Source: Cognaticolwellia aestuarii (GTDB lineage: Bacteria; Pseudomonadota; Gammaproteobacteria; Enterobacterales; Alteromonadaceae). From it: a DNA stretch of 64,000 bases. Positions within the stretch are counted from its first letter, which is position 1. Every line of letters begins with the position of its first letter. The notes beneath the pieces were generated by a model. The model was not told the DNA's origin, ran no database searches, and saw nothing but the letters and a program-made list of their open reading frames with translations. A program made the translations under genes and the position numbers. Where the stretch lies: positions 310,001 through 374,000 of the forward strand of contig NZ_MUZV01000004.1 in the NCBI RefSeq assembly GCF_002000025.1, in the 5' to 3' direction. This document shows, piece after piece, positions 8,643 through 18,586 of this stretch.

Positions 8643-9149
8643 TTATATTTCCCTATTTTCTTTTGCCCAATATAAGGGCACTTTTTTTAATTTTTGTTGA
8701 TGTTTATCGTATTGCTGCCATAACTCGTCATAGCTTTTGGCAATAGTTGGGTGAATTAATTGCCCTGCAATTTCAGCTAAAGGCCATAATACGAAAGCGT
8801 TTTTTGTAATTTCATCTCGAGGAATTTGTGCGGGAGTATCGGCAATAACATCGCCATAAAGCAGTAAGTCTAAATCTAATGTTCGCGGACTAAATTTTTT
8901 CGCATCTTGGCTACGGCCATAAGCAAATTCTATTGTTCTTAGTGTACTAGCCACTTCAGCTAAACTCAGCTCAGTCTTAACGGCAACCACCATGTTGTAA
9001 AATGCTTTACCGGCAAAGCCAACCGCCTCACTTTCAAATAATGACGATAAGGTCAATAAACCAAAGGCATCAGTTAACGCATTAAGTCCCTGTTCAATAT
9101 GATATTGACGATTAATATTGCTACCAAGAGAAATATAAATGTCTGTCAT
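8643..9149 (-). CDS. folK: HPPK, folate pyrophosphokinase FolK
   Basis: FolK (2-amino-4-hydroxy-6-hydroxymethyldihydropteridine pyrophosphokinase) transfers pyrophosphate from ATP to 6-hydroxymethyl-dihydropterin. SLGSN at the N-terminus and FSPRTLDLDLLLYGD in the middle carry the ATP and magnesium ligands. At 168 residues it has the normal length. The start ATG overlaps the folB stop (TAATG), indicating translational coupling between consecutive steps of folate synthesis. Confidence 0.92.
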   Translation of the reverse strand: MTDIYISLGSNINRQYHIEQGLNALTDAFGLLTLSSLFESEAVGFAGKAFYNMVVAVKTELSLAEVASTLRTIEFAYGRSQDAKKFSPRTLDLDLLLYGDVIADTPAQIPRDEITKNAFVLWPLAEIAGQLIHPTIAKSYDELWQQYDKHQQKLKKVPLYWAKENREI

Positions 9150-9520
9150 TACTTTGCTTGACCCGACATCGCTATACCACGTTCAATTTCTACACCAACT
9201 GTGCTGGCATTATGCACTGCCGTTGGTTTCATCAGTTTTAAACGTAACCAAGGAATATGATATTCAGCCATAAGAAATGTCGCAATACGTTCAGCAAGCG
9301 TTTCAATTAAATCAACAGGATTAGCATTAGCGAATTCAACAACGGCTTCTGATATTGCAGCATAATCGAGGGTTTTAGCTAACTCATCGTTTTCTGCTGC
9401 TTGTGCTGTATTCCAGCCCATCGCAAGATCAATCACCAGTGTTTGTTTTATTTCTTTTTCCCACTGATAAAAACCAATCGTTGTTTGAAAGGTTAATCCT
9501 TCAATATAGACTTTATCCAC
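9149..9520 (-). CDS. folB: Dihydroneopterin aldolase FolB
   Basis: FolB cleaves 7,8-dihydroneopterin to 6-hydroxymethyl-dihydropterin and glycolaldehyde in folate synthesis. VYIEGLTFQTTIGFYQWE, LDYAAI, LIETLAERIA and a LMKPTAV segment match the family. The frame is open to 9580, but alignment with E. coli FolB (MDIVFIEQL) points to the GTG at 9520 (product MDKVYIEGL), with AAAGGG 7 nt upstream. The product is about 123 residues. Confidence 0.9.
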   Translation of the reverse strand: MDKVYIEGLTFQTTIGFYQWEKEIKQTLVIDLAMGWNTAQAAENDELAKTLDYAAISEAVVEFANANPVDLIETLAERIATFLMAEYHIPWLRLKLMKPTAVHNASTVGVEIERGIAMSGQAK

Positions 9521-9746
9521 ATTAAGACCCTTTATATGGTTTGCTATGACGTTAATAAAAATAGTACAAACAATCGCCACAAGCTGATTTAGAAAATAAA
9601 TGGCGAGTTTACCTGTGCAGGTCTAGAAAAACTAGTAATCAACGCGCTACAATGAGAAAAAGCGCTAAAGAAAATCATTTTTATACTTTTTATGGCACCA
9701 AATTCAAAAGGAACTTTGTATTAGCAGTTTACTTATTACAGGTGTA

Positions 9747-10319
9747 ATGGTCATGTTGGCTTACTTAGTAGGTTCAATTTCGAGTGCCATATTACTTTGT
9801 AAGCTGTTGAATTTACCCGACCCTCGCTCCACTGGTTCAAAAAATCCAGGTGCCACCAACGTGTTACGTATCAGTAATAAGTTTGTTGCGGCATCAGTGC
9901 TTCTCTTTGACATATTAAAAGGCACCCTACCTGTGTGGGGCGGCTACTTTTTAGGTTTAGAGCCGGTATACTTAGGCATTATTGCTGTGGCAGCCTGTTT
10001 AGGGCATATGTATCCGATATTTTTTAACTTTAATGGCGGTAAAGCAGTTGCTACAGCATTTGGTGTTTTGTTGCCTATTGGCTTAGATTTAGGCGGATTA
10101 TTGATCTTAACTTGGCTATTGGTTGCAAAAGTCACTCGCTATTCAAGCCTAGCCGCCATTGCTACCGTAGCGATGGCGCCGTTATATACTTGGCTATTAA
10201 AGCCAATTTATGTCTATCCGGTATTAATGTTGTCTGGATTGATTATATTTAGACACAAAGAAAACATCATTAGATTGCTCCAAGGCAAAGAACCTAAGAT
10301 ATCTTTTAGCAAAAAGTAA
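9747..10319 (+). CDS. plsY: Acyl-phosphate:glycerol-3-phosphate acyltransferase PlsY
   Basis: PlsY makes lysophosphatidic acid from acyl-phosphate and glycerol 3-phosphate in the inner membrane. The motifs [20 protein letters not shown] and [18 protein letters not shown] are the three conserved cytoplasmic loops. The annotated ATG leaves a shortened first membrane segment. Reading on upstream gives an in-frame ATT at 9720 with AGGA 7 nt before it, and the 9 extra residues (ISSLLITGV) restore a full helix, so translation may start there. Divergent from folB and convergent with tsaD. Confidence 0.9.
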   Translation: MVMLAYLVGSISSAILLCKLLNLPDPRSTGSKNPGATNVLRISNKFVAASVLLFDILKGTLPVWGGYFLGLEPVYLGIIAVAACLGHMYPIFFNFNGGKAVATAFGVLLPIGLDLGGLLILTWLLVAKVTRYSSLAAIATVAMAPLYTWLLKPIYVYPVLMLSGLIIFRHKENIIRLLQGKEPKISFSKK

Positions 10320-10332
10320 TCAAAACTTGCTG

Positions 10333-11382
10333 CTATATTGCTTCTAAAGTATCTAATGGCCAACGTGGCGTGGCCTTGAAAGTTAAATCGGTATCAACAC
10401 CGGCTTTTAATCGCTGTAAACCAGCATAAGCAATCATGGCACCGTTATCGGTACAAAACTCAGGTCTAGGATAGAAAACTTCACCACCTAACTTTTTGGT
10501 TATTTGCGCTAACTTTTCTCTTAAGGCCGTATTTGCACTAACACCACCAGCAATCACTAAACGGTTTAAATCACATTGCTTCAATGCCCGCTTACATTTT
10601 ATTGCTAAGGTATCAATTACAGCTTCTTGAAAGGCATAGGCAATATCTGCTTGAGTTTGTGCTTTTTGTTCAGCCGTTAACTCGTCATGGCTTTCTTTAC
10701 GAATGGTATTGGCAGCTGATGTTTTTAAACCACTGAAACTAAAATCTAATCCAGGTCTATCTGTCATCGGTCGTGGAAATTTAAAACGTCCTTTACGACC
10801 ACTTTCTGCCATTTTTGCCAATACCGGCCCGCCCGGATAATCTAAACCTAATAACTTAGCTGTTTTATCAAAAGCTTCACCGGCAGCGTCATCAACTGAT
10901 TCGCCCAAAAGCTCATAGTGACCAATGCCGTCAACACGCACTAACATGGTATGACCGCCAGACACTAATAAAGCGACAAATGGAAAATCCGGAACATTTT
11001 CTTCTAGCATAGGAGCTAATAAATGTCCTTCCATATGATGTACAGGAACTGCTGGCAAGTTCCACCCATAAGCTAAACTACGACCGATAGAGCAACCAAC
11101 CAGCAAAGCACCAATTAAACCAGGCCCAGCAGTATAAGCTACGCCGTCTAAATCAGCTGGTGTCAAGTTAGCTTCAGCAAGTACTTCTTTAATTAATGGA
11201 ATGGTTTTACGTACATGATCGCGTGATGCTAACTCAGGCACAACGCCGCCATAATCTGCATGCACAGCAATTTGACTATATAGACGGTGTGCAACTATGC
11301 CTTCAGGTAGATCCCCTTGGCCATCATCATAGATCGCAATGCCGGTTTCATCACAAGAAGTTTCAATACCTAAAATTCGCAT
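10333..11382 (-). CDS. tsaD: tRNA threonylcarbamoyladenosine synthase subunit TsaD
   Basis: TsaD transfers the threonylcarbamoyl group to A37 of ANN-decoding tRNAs, acting with TsaB and TsaE. The iron-binding HMEGH motif is at residues 116-120, with the ASKHA-fold start [11 protein letters not shown] and the C-terminal [13 protein letters not shown] and [12 protein letters not shown]. The 349-residue length is normal. It is divergent from rpsU and convergent with plsY, the usual gammaproteobacterial neighbourhood. Confidence 0.95.
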   Translation of the reverse strand: MRILGIETSCDETGIAIYDDGQGDLPEGIVAHRLYSQIAVHADYGGVVPELASRDHVRKTIPLIKEVLAEANLTPADLDGVAYTAGPGLIGALLVGCSIGRSLAYGWNLPAVPVHHMEGHLLAPMLEENVPDFPFVALLVSGGHTMLVRVDGIGHYELLGESVDDAAGEAFDKTAKLLGLDYPGGPVLAKMAESGRKGRFKFPRPMTDRPGLDFSFSGLKTSAANTIRKESHDELTAEQKAQTQADIAYAFQEAVIDTLAIKCKRALKQCDLNRLVIAGGVSANTALREKLAQITKKLGGEVFYPRPEFCTDNGAMIAYAGLQRLKAGVDTDLTFKATPRWPLDTLEAI

Positions 11383-11725
11383 AGTGTTTTATTTACCTAG
11401 AACTAAAAGTTCCGCTGTCAAAGAAGTTTAAAACCGCAGCACTAAGCTAGCAGCTTTCGTTGGCCGATGATTTTACCTATCGAGTCCCCAACTTTCAATT
11501 TATAGTGCATGTAAAGGCAACTAAAATATTCATTTTGTCATTTAAATAGCCCAATTTAGACGCAATTACGCTGAAACTGAGCGAAATAATGATTACTCCT
11601 TTACATTACTATAGTGTTCGCTTTAGAATACGGCACCAATTTTTAATAGAGTGGGTGAAGATGAGGCTATTTAGCTGAAATCAGACACCGATTTATATAG
11701 ATATCTAACTAAGGTAAAACAGTAC
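11383..11725. other. Divergent promoter region tsaD / rpsU
   Basis: A 343-bp gap between divergent tsaD and rpsU. It should hold promoters for both, including the candidate at 11600-11629. I looked for a LexA-type palindrome, as found before E. coli rpsU, and did not see one. Confidence 0.5.
11600..11629 (+). promoter_or_regulatory. Candidate sigma-70 promoter for rpsU-yqeY
   Basis: TTTACA (11600-11605) and TAGAAT (11624-11629) are separated by 18 bp, about 90 bp before the rpsU start. The match is good but judged by eye only. Confidence 0.4.
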
Positions 11726-11941
11726 ATGCCAGTAATTAAAGTAAGAGAAAACGAACCATTTGACGTTGCATTACGTCGTTTTAAACGTTCATGTGAAAAA
11801 GCAGGTATCCTTTCAGAAGTTCGCCGTCGCGAATCTTACGAAAAGCCAACTTGGGAACGTAAGCGTAAAAAAGCAGCAGCAGTAAAACGCGCAGCTAAAA
11901 AAGTTTCTCGTGAGAACGCTCGTCGCGTTCGCATGTACTAA
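11726..11941 (+). CDS. rpsU: 30S ribosomal protein bS21
   Basis: A 71-residue basic protein of the small subunit, needed for initiation on natural mRNAs. [21 protein letters not shown] and the Lys/Arg-rich C-terminus are diagnostic. It is the first gene of the macromolecular synthesis operon with yqeY, dnaG and rpoD, which couples translation, replication and transcription. Confidence 0.97.
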   Translation: MPVIKVRENEPFDVALRRFKRSCEKAGILSEVRRRESYEKPTWERKRKKAAAVKRAAKKVSRENARRVRMY

Positions 11942-11995
11942 GAATACCTTAGTAAGATCTAAGTCAACTGAGTTAACTTAAGAGTAAATGTAATT

Positions 11996-12442
11996 ATGAG
12001 TCTACTTAGTCAACTTAATGATGAAATGAAAAATGCCATGCGTGCCAAAGACAAACTTCGTCTTGGTGTAATTCGTATGGCACTTTCTGCGATAAAGCAG
12101 GCAGAAATTGATCACAATACAGCAGCAACCGATGATAATATCATTGCCTTGTTAACCAAAATGGTTAAACAACGTAAAGAATCTATCAAAATGTTTACTG
12201 AAGGTGGTCGCGATGAATTAGCAGCGAAAGAAGCTGCAGAAGTCAGCGCTATTGAAGATTTTCTCCCGCAGCCATTATCAGCAGACGAAATTAATCAACT
12301 GATTGCAGATACGATTACTAACACCGGTGCCAGCTCAATGGCTGATATGGGTAAAGTAATGGCGGTATTAAAACCGTTAATGCAAGGTAAAGCTGACATG
12401 GGCGCTGTAAGCGGTCAAGTTAGAGCTACTTTAAACAGTTAA
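11996..12442 (+). CDS. yqeY: GatB/YqeY domain-containing protein
   Basis: A 148-residue helical protein homologous to the tRNA-binding tail of GatB (MSLLSQLNDEMKNAMRAKDKLRLGVIRMALSAIKQAEID). Its precise function is unknown; the domain suggests tRNA contact. Insertion of yqeY between rpsU and dnaG is common in marine gammaproteobacteria and absent in E. coli. A terminator follows at 12481-12511, so downstream dnaG expression depends on readthrough or another promoter. Confidence 0.88.
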   Translation: MSLLSQLNDEMKNAMRAKDKLRLGVIRMALSAIKQAEIDHNTAATDDNIIALLTKMVKQRKESIKMFTEGGRDELAAKEAAEVSAIEDFLPQPLSADEINQLIADTITNTGASSMADMGKVMAVLKPLMQGKADMGAVSGQVRATLNS

Positions 12443-12480
12443 TTAATCTTCCATTTGAACTTCAATGTTCACTCAAAATA

Positions 12481-12511
12481 AAAACCGCGATAGCCTTGGC
12501 CTCGCGGTTTT
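12481..12511 (+). terminator. Intra-operon terminator between yqeY and dnaG
   Basis: A 10-bp stem, AAAACCGCGA with TCGCGGTTTT, and an 11-nt loop, followed by TATTTTTATT. It occupies the same place as the E. coli T1 attenuator between rpsU and dnaG, which reduces primase expression relative to S21. Confidence 0.8.
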
Positions 12512-12593
12512 ATTTTTATTAGAATGCAATAACTTTCTATTCCGCTAATTTTATTAGTGTAGAATAATATTTTCTCTGGATGTAATGACATTT

Positions 12594-14351
12594 ATGGCTG
12601 GTATGATCCCCCGACAATTTATTGATGATTTATTGGCTAGAGCCGATATTGTTGAATTAATAGATTCTCGCGTACCATTAAAAAAAGCCGGTAAAAATTA
12701 CCAAGCTTGTTGCCCTTTTCATACTGAAAAATCTCCTTCGTTTAGCGTCAGCCAAGACAAACAATTTTATCACTGCTTTGGTTGTGGTGAGCACGGTAAT
12801 GCTATTTCATTTTTAATGGAGTTTGATCGTTTAGAGTTTCCCGATGCAGTAGAAGAACTGGCCTCTCATTACAATATGACCGTGCCTCGAGAACAAATAA
12901 ATAGAACACCGGCCCAACAAAAGCAAGATCAAAAAGCTTATATTCAAAAGCAAGACGACTATGAGTTGATGGCACAAATTAGTCGTTTTTATCAACAACA
13001 ATTAAAAGTTGCTTCAGATAAAGACATTGCCATTGATTATTTGAAAGGTCGTGGCTTAAGTGGTGAAATTGTTAAACGCTTTGGCATAGGTTATATCAGT
13101 GATGCTTGGGATGGCATGATGAAGGTGTTTGGCCGCAGTAATCAAATAAATCAACAGCTTGTTGATCTAGGTATGGCTATTCAAAGTGATAAGAATAGGC
13201 CTTACGACAGATTTAGAGGTCGGATTCAATTCCCTATTCGTGATAAACGTGGTCGAGTCATAGGTTTTGGTGGTCGCGTACTCGGTGATGGCACACCAAA
13301 ATATCTTAACTCGCCGGAAACACGTATTTATCATAAAGGCCAAGAGCTTTATGGACTGTTCGAAGCGAAGCAAGCGAATAAACAATTAACCCGTTTAGTG
13401 GTGGTTGAAGGTTATATGGATGTTGTCGCACTAGCCCAAAACGGTGTTGATTACGCGGTTGCATCACTTGGAACCGCAACAACATCTGAGCAACTGCAAA
13501 CCTTATTCAGAACAGTAAAAGAAGTTATTTGTTGCTATGACGGTGACCGAGCAGGTCGAGATGCTGCATGGCGTGCAATGGATAATGCGCTACCAATGAT
13601 TCAAGACGGTTATAGCCTTAAGTTTGTTTTCTTGCCTGATGGCCAAGACCCTGACTCGATGATCAGAGAGCAAGGCCAAGCCGCTTTCGAAAAAATCTTA
13701 GATAACGCCACCCCACTTTCAACATTTTTATTTGAACACTTACTTGCGCAAATAGATATGACATCACCAGAAGGTAAAGGTGCAGCCATTGGCGCATTCA
13801 AACCTTATTTGGCTAAACTGCCGGAAAGTAATCTTAAAGATGCCATTGTAACTAAACTTGCCAATCAATTCGGTGCGAATAACGAAATGCAATTGAAAAA
13901 ATTGCATAAAAACTTTGCCAACGCCGAACAAAATAAAGCAAAAGCAGTACGACCTAAAATTACCCCAGTTAGACTCGCTATTGCATTATTACTTGAGCAT
14001 CCCCATATAGTAGAAACATTACCTGATGCTAATATTTTAGCCGATTTAAATATGCCGGGCATTCCGCTGTTAAATCAACTGTTAGCCTTATGTAAGCAAA
14101 ACCCTAAAGTGAATAGCGCACAACTACTTGAGCACTTTAGAGGGCAGGAAGCAGAGAAACAATTAACAAAATTAATGTGTATGGAACACCATGTAGAACC
14201 TGAAAATGCTGAAGGTACGTTTCTAGACACCATTGAAAAGTTTTTAAATGTTTTTATTGAACAACGCACGGAGCTACTTCTTGAGCAATCGCGCAGTAGC
14301 AAATTAAGCGATGATGAAAAGCTCGAGCTGCATGAATTGCTTAGCTTATAA
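12594..14351 (+). CDS. dnaG: DNA primase DnaG
   Basis: DnaG makes RNA primers at the replication fork, bound to DnaB. The N-terminal zinc finger has ligands C40, H43, C61 and C64 (CCPFH ... YHCFGC). The TOPRIM core includes VVEGYMDVVAL and CYDGDRAGRDAA, and a helicase-binding domain ends the protein. I start at MAGMIPRQF by homology to E. coli MAGRIPR. An ATG three codons earlier (12585) has the better-spaced ribosome site (CTGGA) and may be the real start. Length about 585. Confidence 0.95.
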   Translation: MAGMIPRQFIDDLLARADIVELIDSRVPLKKAGKNYQACCPFHTEKSPSFSVSQDKQFYHCFGCGEHGNAISFLMEFDRLEFPDAVEELASHYNMTVPREQINRTPAQQKQDQKAYIQKQDDYELMAQISRFYQQQLKVASDKDIAIDYLKGRGLSGEIVKRFGIGYISDAWDGMMKVFGRSNQINQQLVDLGMAIQSDKNRPYDRFRGRIQFPIRDKRGRVIGFGGRVLGDGTPKYLNSPETRIYHKGQELYGLFEAKQANKQLTRLVVVEGYMDVVALAQNGVDYAVASLGTATTSEQLQTLFRTVKEVICCYDGDRAGRDAAWRAMDNALPMIQDGYSLKFVFLPDGQDPDSMIREQGQAAFEKILDNATPLSTFLFEHLLAQIDMTSPEGKGAAIGAFKPYLAKLPESNLKDAIVTKLANQFGANNEMQLKKLHKNFANAEQNKAKAVRPKITPVRLAIALLLEHPHIVETLPDANILADLNMPGIPLLNQLLALCKQNPKVNSAQLLEHFRGQEAEKQLTKLMCMEHHVEPENAEGTFLDTIEKFLNVFIEQRTELLLEQSRSSKLSDDEKLELHELLSL

Positions 14352-14485
14352 GTTTAGAGCAAATTAATGTAAAAGAACGTACAAATAGAAGCACAGTTTA
14401 TGTCTGGTAATTAGCCAATTATTTCGCTATAATTTCCGGCTTACTGTTGTAATTTTGATAGCCATAAATAGGTGGACACTCGTCA

Positions 14486-16327
14486 ATGGATCAAGCCCCA
14501 CAATCTAGACTTAAAGAGTTAATAACCAAAGGTAAAGAGCAAGGTTATTTAACTTTTGCAGAAGTTAACGATCATCTCCCTCAGGATATTATCGATTCCG
14601 ATCAAGTTGAAGACATCATTCGAATGATTAACGACATGGGTATTCAGGTGTTTGAAAACGCACCGGATAACGACACGTTAATGATGAGTGAAGCTAATAC
14701 TGATGAAGATGCTGCTGAAGCTGCAGCGCAAGCCCTTGCTACCGTTGAAAGTGAAATCGGTCGTACTACTGACCCTGTGCGTATGTATATGCGTGAAATG
14801 GGTACGGTAGAGCTACTGACTCGTAAAGGCGAAATTGTCATCGCCAAGCGCATCGAAGAAGGTATCAAAGAAGTACAACGCAGTGTTTCTGAATACCCGC
14901 CAGCAATTAACTACTTGCTTGAGCAATGGGATAATTTTGAAGCTGAAGAAGTACGCCTTAGCGATATTATCGTTGGCTTCTTAGACCCTGATGCTGAAGA
15001 TGAAGAAATTCCTGCGGCCGCAACCCATATCGGCTCTGAATTGTCGAAAGAAGACTTAGAAGATGAAGATAAGTCTGACGAAGATGATGAAGACGAGGAA
15101 GAAGAGGATACTGGCCCTTGTCCTGAAGAAGCACGTGAAAAGTTTAATGCTTTACGCGCAGCCTACGAAAACGCCAATAGCGTAATTAAAGCGAAAGGCC
15201 GCGGTCATGCTAGCGCACAAGCAGCAATCGATGACTTAGCTGAAGTTTTCAAAGAGTTCAGAATCGTACCAAAAGTATTTGATCGCCTAGTGAAAAACAT
15301 GCGTAGTGTCATGGACCGTTTACGTGTTCAAGAACGCTTGATCATGAAACACTGTGTGGTTGGTGCTGGCATGCCAAAAACTACCTTCATTAAAATCTTC
15401 CCAGGTAATGAAACCTCAAAAGATTGGTTTGAAGAGCAAAAAGCTGCAGGTTTACCTCATTCAAAAAGAATGGCTGACATTGAATTAGATGTTGAGCGCT
15501 GCATATACAAATTGAACATGTTAGAAGAAGAAACTTATCTTAACGTGCATGGCATAAAAGACATTAACCGTCGTATGTCAATCGGTGAAGCGAAAGCTCG
15601 TCGTGCGAAAAAAGAAATGGTCGAAGCTAACTTACGTCTAGTTATTTCAATTGCTAAAAAATACACCAACCGTGGTTTACAATTTTTGGATTTAATTCAA
15701 GAAGGTAACATTGGTTTGATGAAGGCCGTTGATAAGTTTGAATATCGTCGTGGTTATAAGTTCTCAACTTATGCAACATGGTGGATCCGTCAAGCAATTA
15801 CTCGTTCAATTGCTGACCAAGCACGTACTATCCGTATTCCAGTACATATGATTGAAACGATTAACAAACTTAATCGTATATCACGTCAAATGTTACAAGA
15901 AATGGGTCGCGAACCAACACCTGAAGAATTAGCTGAACGCATGATCATGCCGGAAGATAAAATTCGCAAAGTGTTGAAAATCGCTAAAGAGCCAATTTCA
16001 ATGGAAACGCCAATTGGTGATGATGAAGATTCTCACTTAGGTGATTTTATTGAAGATGGTAGCGGCGAGTTACCTGTTGACTCCGCAACTTCTGAAAACT
16101 TAAAAGACGCAACACATGAAGTGCTAGCTGGTTTAACCGCTCGTGAAGCTAAAGTGTTAAGAATGCGTTTTGGTATCGATATGAACACCGATCATACCCT
16201 TGAAGAAGTTGGTAAGCAGTTTGACGTTACACGTGAACGTATTCGTCAAATTGAAGCGAAAGCATTACGTAAATTACGTCACCCTTCACGCTCTGAGCAA
16301 CTTAAGAGTTTCTTAGACGGCGAATAA
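14486..16327 (+). CDS. rpoD: RNA polymerase primary sigma factor RpoD (sigma-70)
   Basis: The housekeeping sigma factor, 613 residues. Region 1.1 starts at the N-terminus ([19 protein letters not shown]). An acidic stretch of Asp/Glu lies at about 190-210 in the non-conserved region. Region 2 carries the core- and -10-binding residues ([17 protein letters not shown]), and region 4.2 ends with [22 protein letters not shown]. It is the last gene of the macromolecular synthesis operon, with its own terminator. Confidence 0.97.
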   Translation: MDQAPQSRLKELITKGKEQGYLTFAEVNDHLPQDIIDSDQVEDIIRMINDMGIQVFENAPDNDTLMMSEANTDEDAAEAAAQALATVESEIGRTTDPVRMYMREMGTVELLTRKGEIVIAKRIEEGIKEVQRSVSEYPPAINYLLEQWDNFEAEEVRLSDIIVGFLDPDAEDEEIPAAATHIGSELSKEDLEDEDKSDEDDEDEEEEDTGPCPEEAREKFNALRAAYENANSVIKAKGRGHASAQAAIDDLAEVFKEFRIVPKVFDRLVKNMRSVMDRLRVQERLIMKHCVVGAGMPKTTFIKIFPGNETSKDWFEEQKAAGLPHSKRMADIELDVERCIYKLNMLEEETYLNVHGIKDINRRMSIGEAKARRAKKEMVEANLRLVISIAKKYTNRGLQFLDLIQEGNIGLMKAVDKFEYRRGYKFSTYATWWIRQAITRSIADQARTIRIPVHMIETINKLNRISRQMLQEMGREPTPEELAERMIMPEDKIRKVLKIAKEPISMETPIGDDEDSHLGDFIEDGSGELPVDSATSENLKDATHEVLAGLTAREAKVLRMRFGIDMNTDHTLEEVGKQFDVTRERIRQIEAKALRKLRHPSRSEQLKSFLDGE

Positions 16328-16357
16328 ATATCAATAACAATATATTGTTATTACAAG

Positions 16358-16385
16358 AGTCCAGCTACTAGCTGGACTTTTTTTT
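16358..16385 (+). terminator. rpoD terminator
   Basis: Inverted repeat AGTCCAGCTA / TAGCTGGACT with a run of eight T directly after the stem, 31 nt past the rpoD stop. Confidence 0.85.
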
Positions 16386-16438
16386 ACCTGAAATTTATTG
16401 TCGTCATAAGCAAAGTCGAACCTGTTACAGTTAACCGG

Positions 16439-17581
16439 CTACTTTTCAGCTAATTGGTGTTCAGATGAGGTTAAAAACGCTTGATCTGTTAAGGTATCTA
16501 AAAAGGCCAGTAAGTCTTGCTTTTCTTCAACGCTTAACTCAAAGCCTTTAATAAATGGGCTTTTAAGTTGGTTAGCTCGGCCATCTCCTTGATACTTTCC
16601 ATCAATAATATTACGCCCGCCAGCCGCATAAATATCAATAACGTCAGATAAAGTCGCCACACTGCCATCGTGCATATAAGGAGCTGACTGGTTTATATTT
16701 CGAAGCGTTGGCGCTCTAAAGCGACCATTATCTTTCGCTAATGTAGATATTTCACCAAGCCCTATATCATCTGCGGGATAACCTGAAGCTCCCCGCGTTT
16801 GGCCAACATTATACAAGCCGGTATTATGAAACGGTCGGCGATCAAGTAATTGCTGTTCATGTCCAGTAGACTGAGTAAAGTTAAACCCCCCATGACAATG
16901 ATGGCACTCTAAACGCTCAGAAAAAAACAAATCCATACCACGAATAGCAGACGCCGAGATAGCATCATCATCACCTAAATAAGCATAGCGATCGAAAGGT
17001 GAATTTAAAGAAATAAGGCTGCGCACATAACTGGCCAATGCTTTTACGATCAGCTCAAAACTGAGTGGTTCGTCACCAAATGCCTGTGTAAACAATGCTT
17101 GGTAGGCCTCGGTATCAAATCGAGCCAGTACTTTTGCTTCATGGCCCGTGATGCCAAGCTCAATTGGCGACTCACTAAACATAGGTATTAATATTTGTCG
17201 CTCAAGAGTAGTAATACCATCATGTGCCCAGGTCAGGGTTTTATTGTAAGCGATATTAACTAGCGCAGGTGCATTTCGTCTATGTGCTTCACCGGTAGAG
17301 CCTTGTGAAACAGTGCGATTTTCGGCAAATGCAAATGCTTGGAAATGACAAGATTCACATGACTGCTGCTGATTAGCTGATAAGTTTTTGTCAAAAAATA
17401 GCTTTTTCCCAAGTAATACCTTTGCATCACTCATAGGATTATCTTTAGGTACTTGAGGTTTTGGAAAGCCTTCGATAATAGGCCACTGATAACTCGTTTG
17501 GGAATTATTTGCCGTATCACAACTTAACAGCAATGCACCTAGTACGCCCAATATGGCGATAAGCACTAATTTATTCAACAT
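16439..17581 (-). CDS. mbnH: Diheme enzyme of the MbnH / cytochrome c peroxidase superfamily
   Basis: A periplasmic diheme c-type enzyme, about 380 residues from the ATG at 17581. Counted in the frame from 17596, heme sites are CESCH (80-84) and CHHCH (231-235), and a lipobox ALLLSC places a lipidated Cys at 26. In methanotrophs MbnH oxidises a Trp of its partner MbnP to kynurenine. Here the partner-type gene lies immediately upstream and overlaps it by 11 bp. The shared MYMHDGS-type C-terminal motif (YMHDGSVATLSDV) is typical of the MauG/CcpA superfamily. Peroxidase activity is the alternative; pairing favours MbnH. Confidence 0.78.
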   Translation of the reverse strand: MLNKLVLIAILGVLGALLLSCDTANNSQTSYQWPIIEGFPKPQVPKDNPMSDAKVLLGKKLFFDKNLSANQQQSCESCHFQAFAFAENRTVSQGSTGEAHRRNAPALVNIAYNKTLTWAHDGITTLERQILIPMFSESPIELGITGHEAKVLARFDTEAYQALFTQAFGDEPLSFELIVKALASYVRSLISLNSPFDRYAYLGDDDAISASAIRGMDLFFSERLECHHCHGGFNFTQSTGHEQQLLDRRPFHNTGLYNVGQTRGASGYPADDIGLGEISTLAKDNGRFRAPTLRNINQSAPYMHDGSVATLSDVIDIYAAGGRNIIDGKYQGDGRANQLKSPFIKGFELSVEEKQDLLAFLDTLTDQAFLTSSEHQLAEK

Positions 17582-18443
17582 TAACTCCTCTGTCAAAATG
17601 CTTAGTATTAACGGCGTTAAATACCCCTACCGCTTCAGTTGCACTGTTAGTTTTTGATAAATTGCGAAATAATTGCTGACAGCTTTCATTATCCCTTGCT
17701 GATTGGCAACTCGATGACGAGTTTAACGTTACTTTATCAAGTAGTTCAGCCAAGTTCAGATTCAGGACGTATTGTTTGCCATTATTTTTAACCGCAGGTA
17801 CTTCAAAATGAAACAGATTTGGGTTTCGACAGCGCTCATTAGGCGCTCGCATAACACTCGCTGATTGGCAACCTGTTGAGCCTAAATGAAACAACCATTG
17901 CTCATTACTGCTAGCGAGCTCAAGGCGCATAAACTTGTGCCCTGTTTGCCAAACCCAGAACATTGAAGGTAAATTCAGTGGACTTTTTTGGCTAATAGGG
18001 TTTAAGTGATTACTTTCAAAAGGCAGCCCTAAAGTAAATTTCATACGGCTATTAGCTGTTATATTGGCATCAGAATAGAACTCAACTTGCCAATTCCCAG
18101 TACTATCTACGCTATCATCTAGCTGAGTTTGTTGGCAATTCTTACCGAGTAAAACGCTATCACCGGTTTGATAAAAGTTATCAACTAAATTAACCTTTTC
18201 CCACCCAGTTTCATTTGAACCAAATTGAATATCATGAATAAAAAACTGTAGTTGCTCAACAAACCAAGTCTTGTTGTCTTCGCCAGCCATAAAGGTACTT
18301 TGGCAATCTAACACGTCATTTTGCCATAGTAATTGTATTTTAATCTGCTGCTTGCTCACTGGCGCTAAACTAAATAGGTAGCTTAACGCACTAACTAACA
18401 TGATAAAGATTGCTATATATAAGTACTGCTTGTTACGTAACAT
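17571..18443 (-). CDS. mbnP: MbnP-like copper-binding periplasmic protein
   Basis: A 290-residue exported protein with an N-terminal hydrophobic anchor (residues 7-27). It has Cys at 47, 103, 192, 205, 246 and 255, fitting the four-Cys motif of the so-called metallo-mystery pair family. The segment MFWVWQTGHKFMRLE (161-175) resembles the MbnP stretch containing the Trp that MbnH converts to kynurenine; candidates here are W163 and W165. It is the first gene of a two-gene operon. Copper binding is inferred from the family. Confidence 0.75.
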   Translation of the reverse strand: MLRNKQYLYIAIFIMLVSALSYLFSLAPVSKQQIKIQLLWQNDVLDCQSTFMAGEDNKTWFVEQLQFFIHDIQFGSNETGWEKVNLVDNFYQTGDSVLLGKNCQQTQLDDSVDSTGNWQVEFYSDANITANSRMKFTLGLPFESNHLNPISQKSPLNLPSMFWVWQTGHKFMRLELASSNEQWLFHLGSTGCQSASVMRAPNERCRNPNLFHFEVPAVKNNGKQYVLNLNLAELLDKVTLNSSSSCQSARDNESCQQLFRNLSKTNSATEAVGVFNAVNTKHFDRGVNVE

Positions 18444-18586
18444 AGGTCTCGCTTAATTACTCTTAAGCCAAAAGTTAAAAAAATTTTATCAAAGATAAAG
18501 TCACAACTAAAAAGCAAAGATATAAAAAGCTATTTAAATGCGCTAAAGTGATATGTATAACATTTTATTAACATAAGGACTATCTG

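Noticed and set aside
11383-11725. LexA box before rpsU
   Set aside because: E. coli has one at this operon, but no CTGT-N8-ACAG palindrome was found here.
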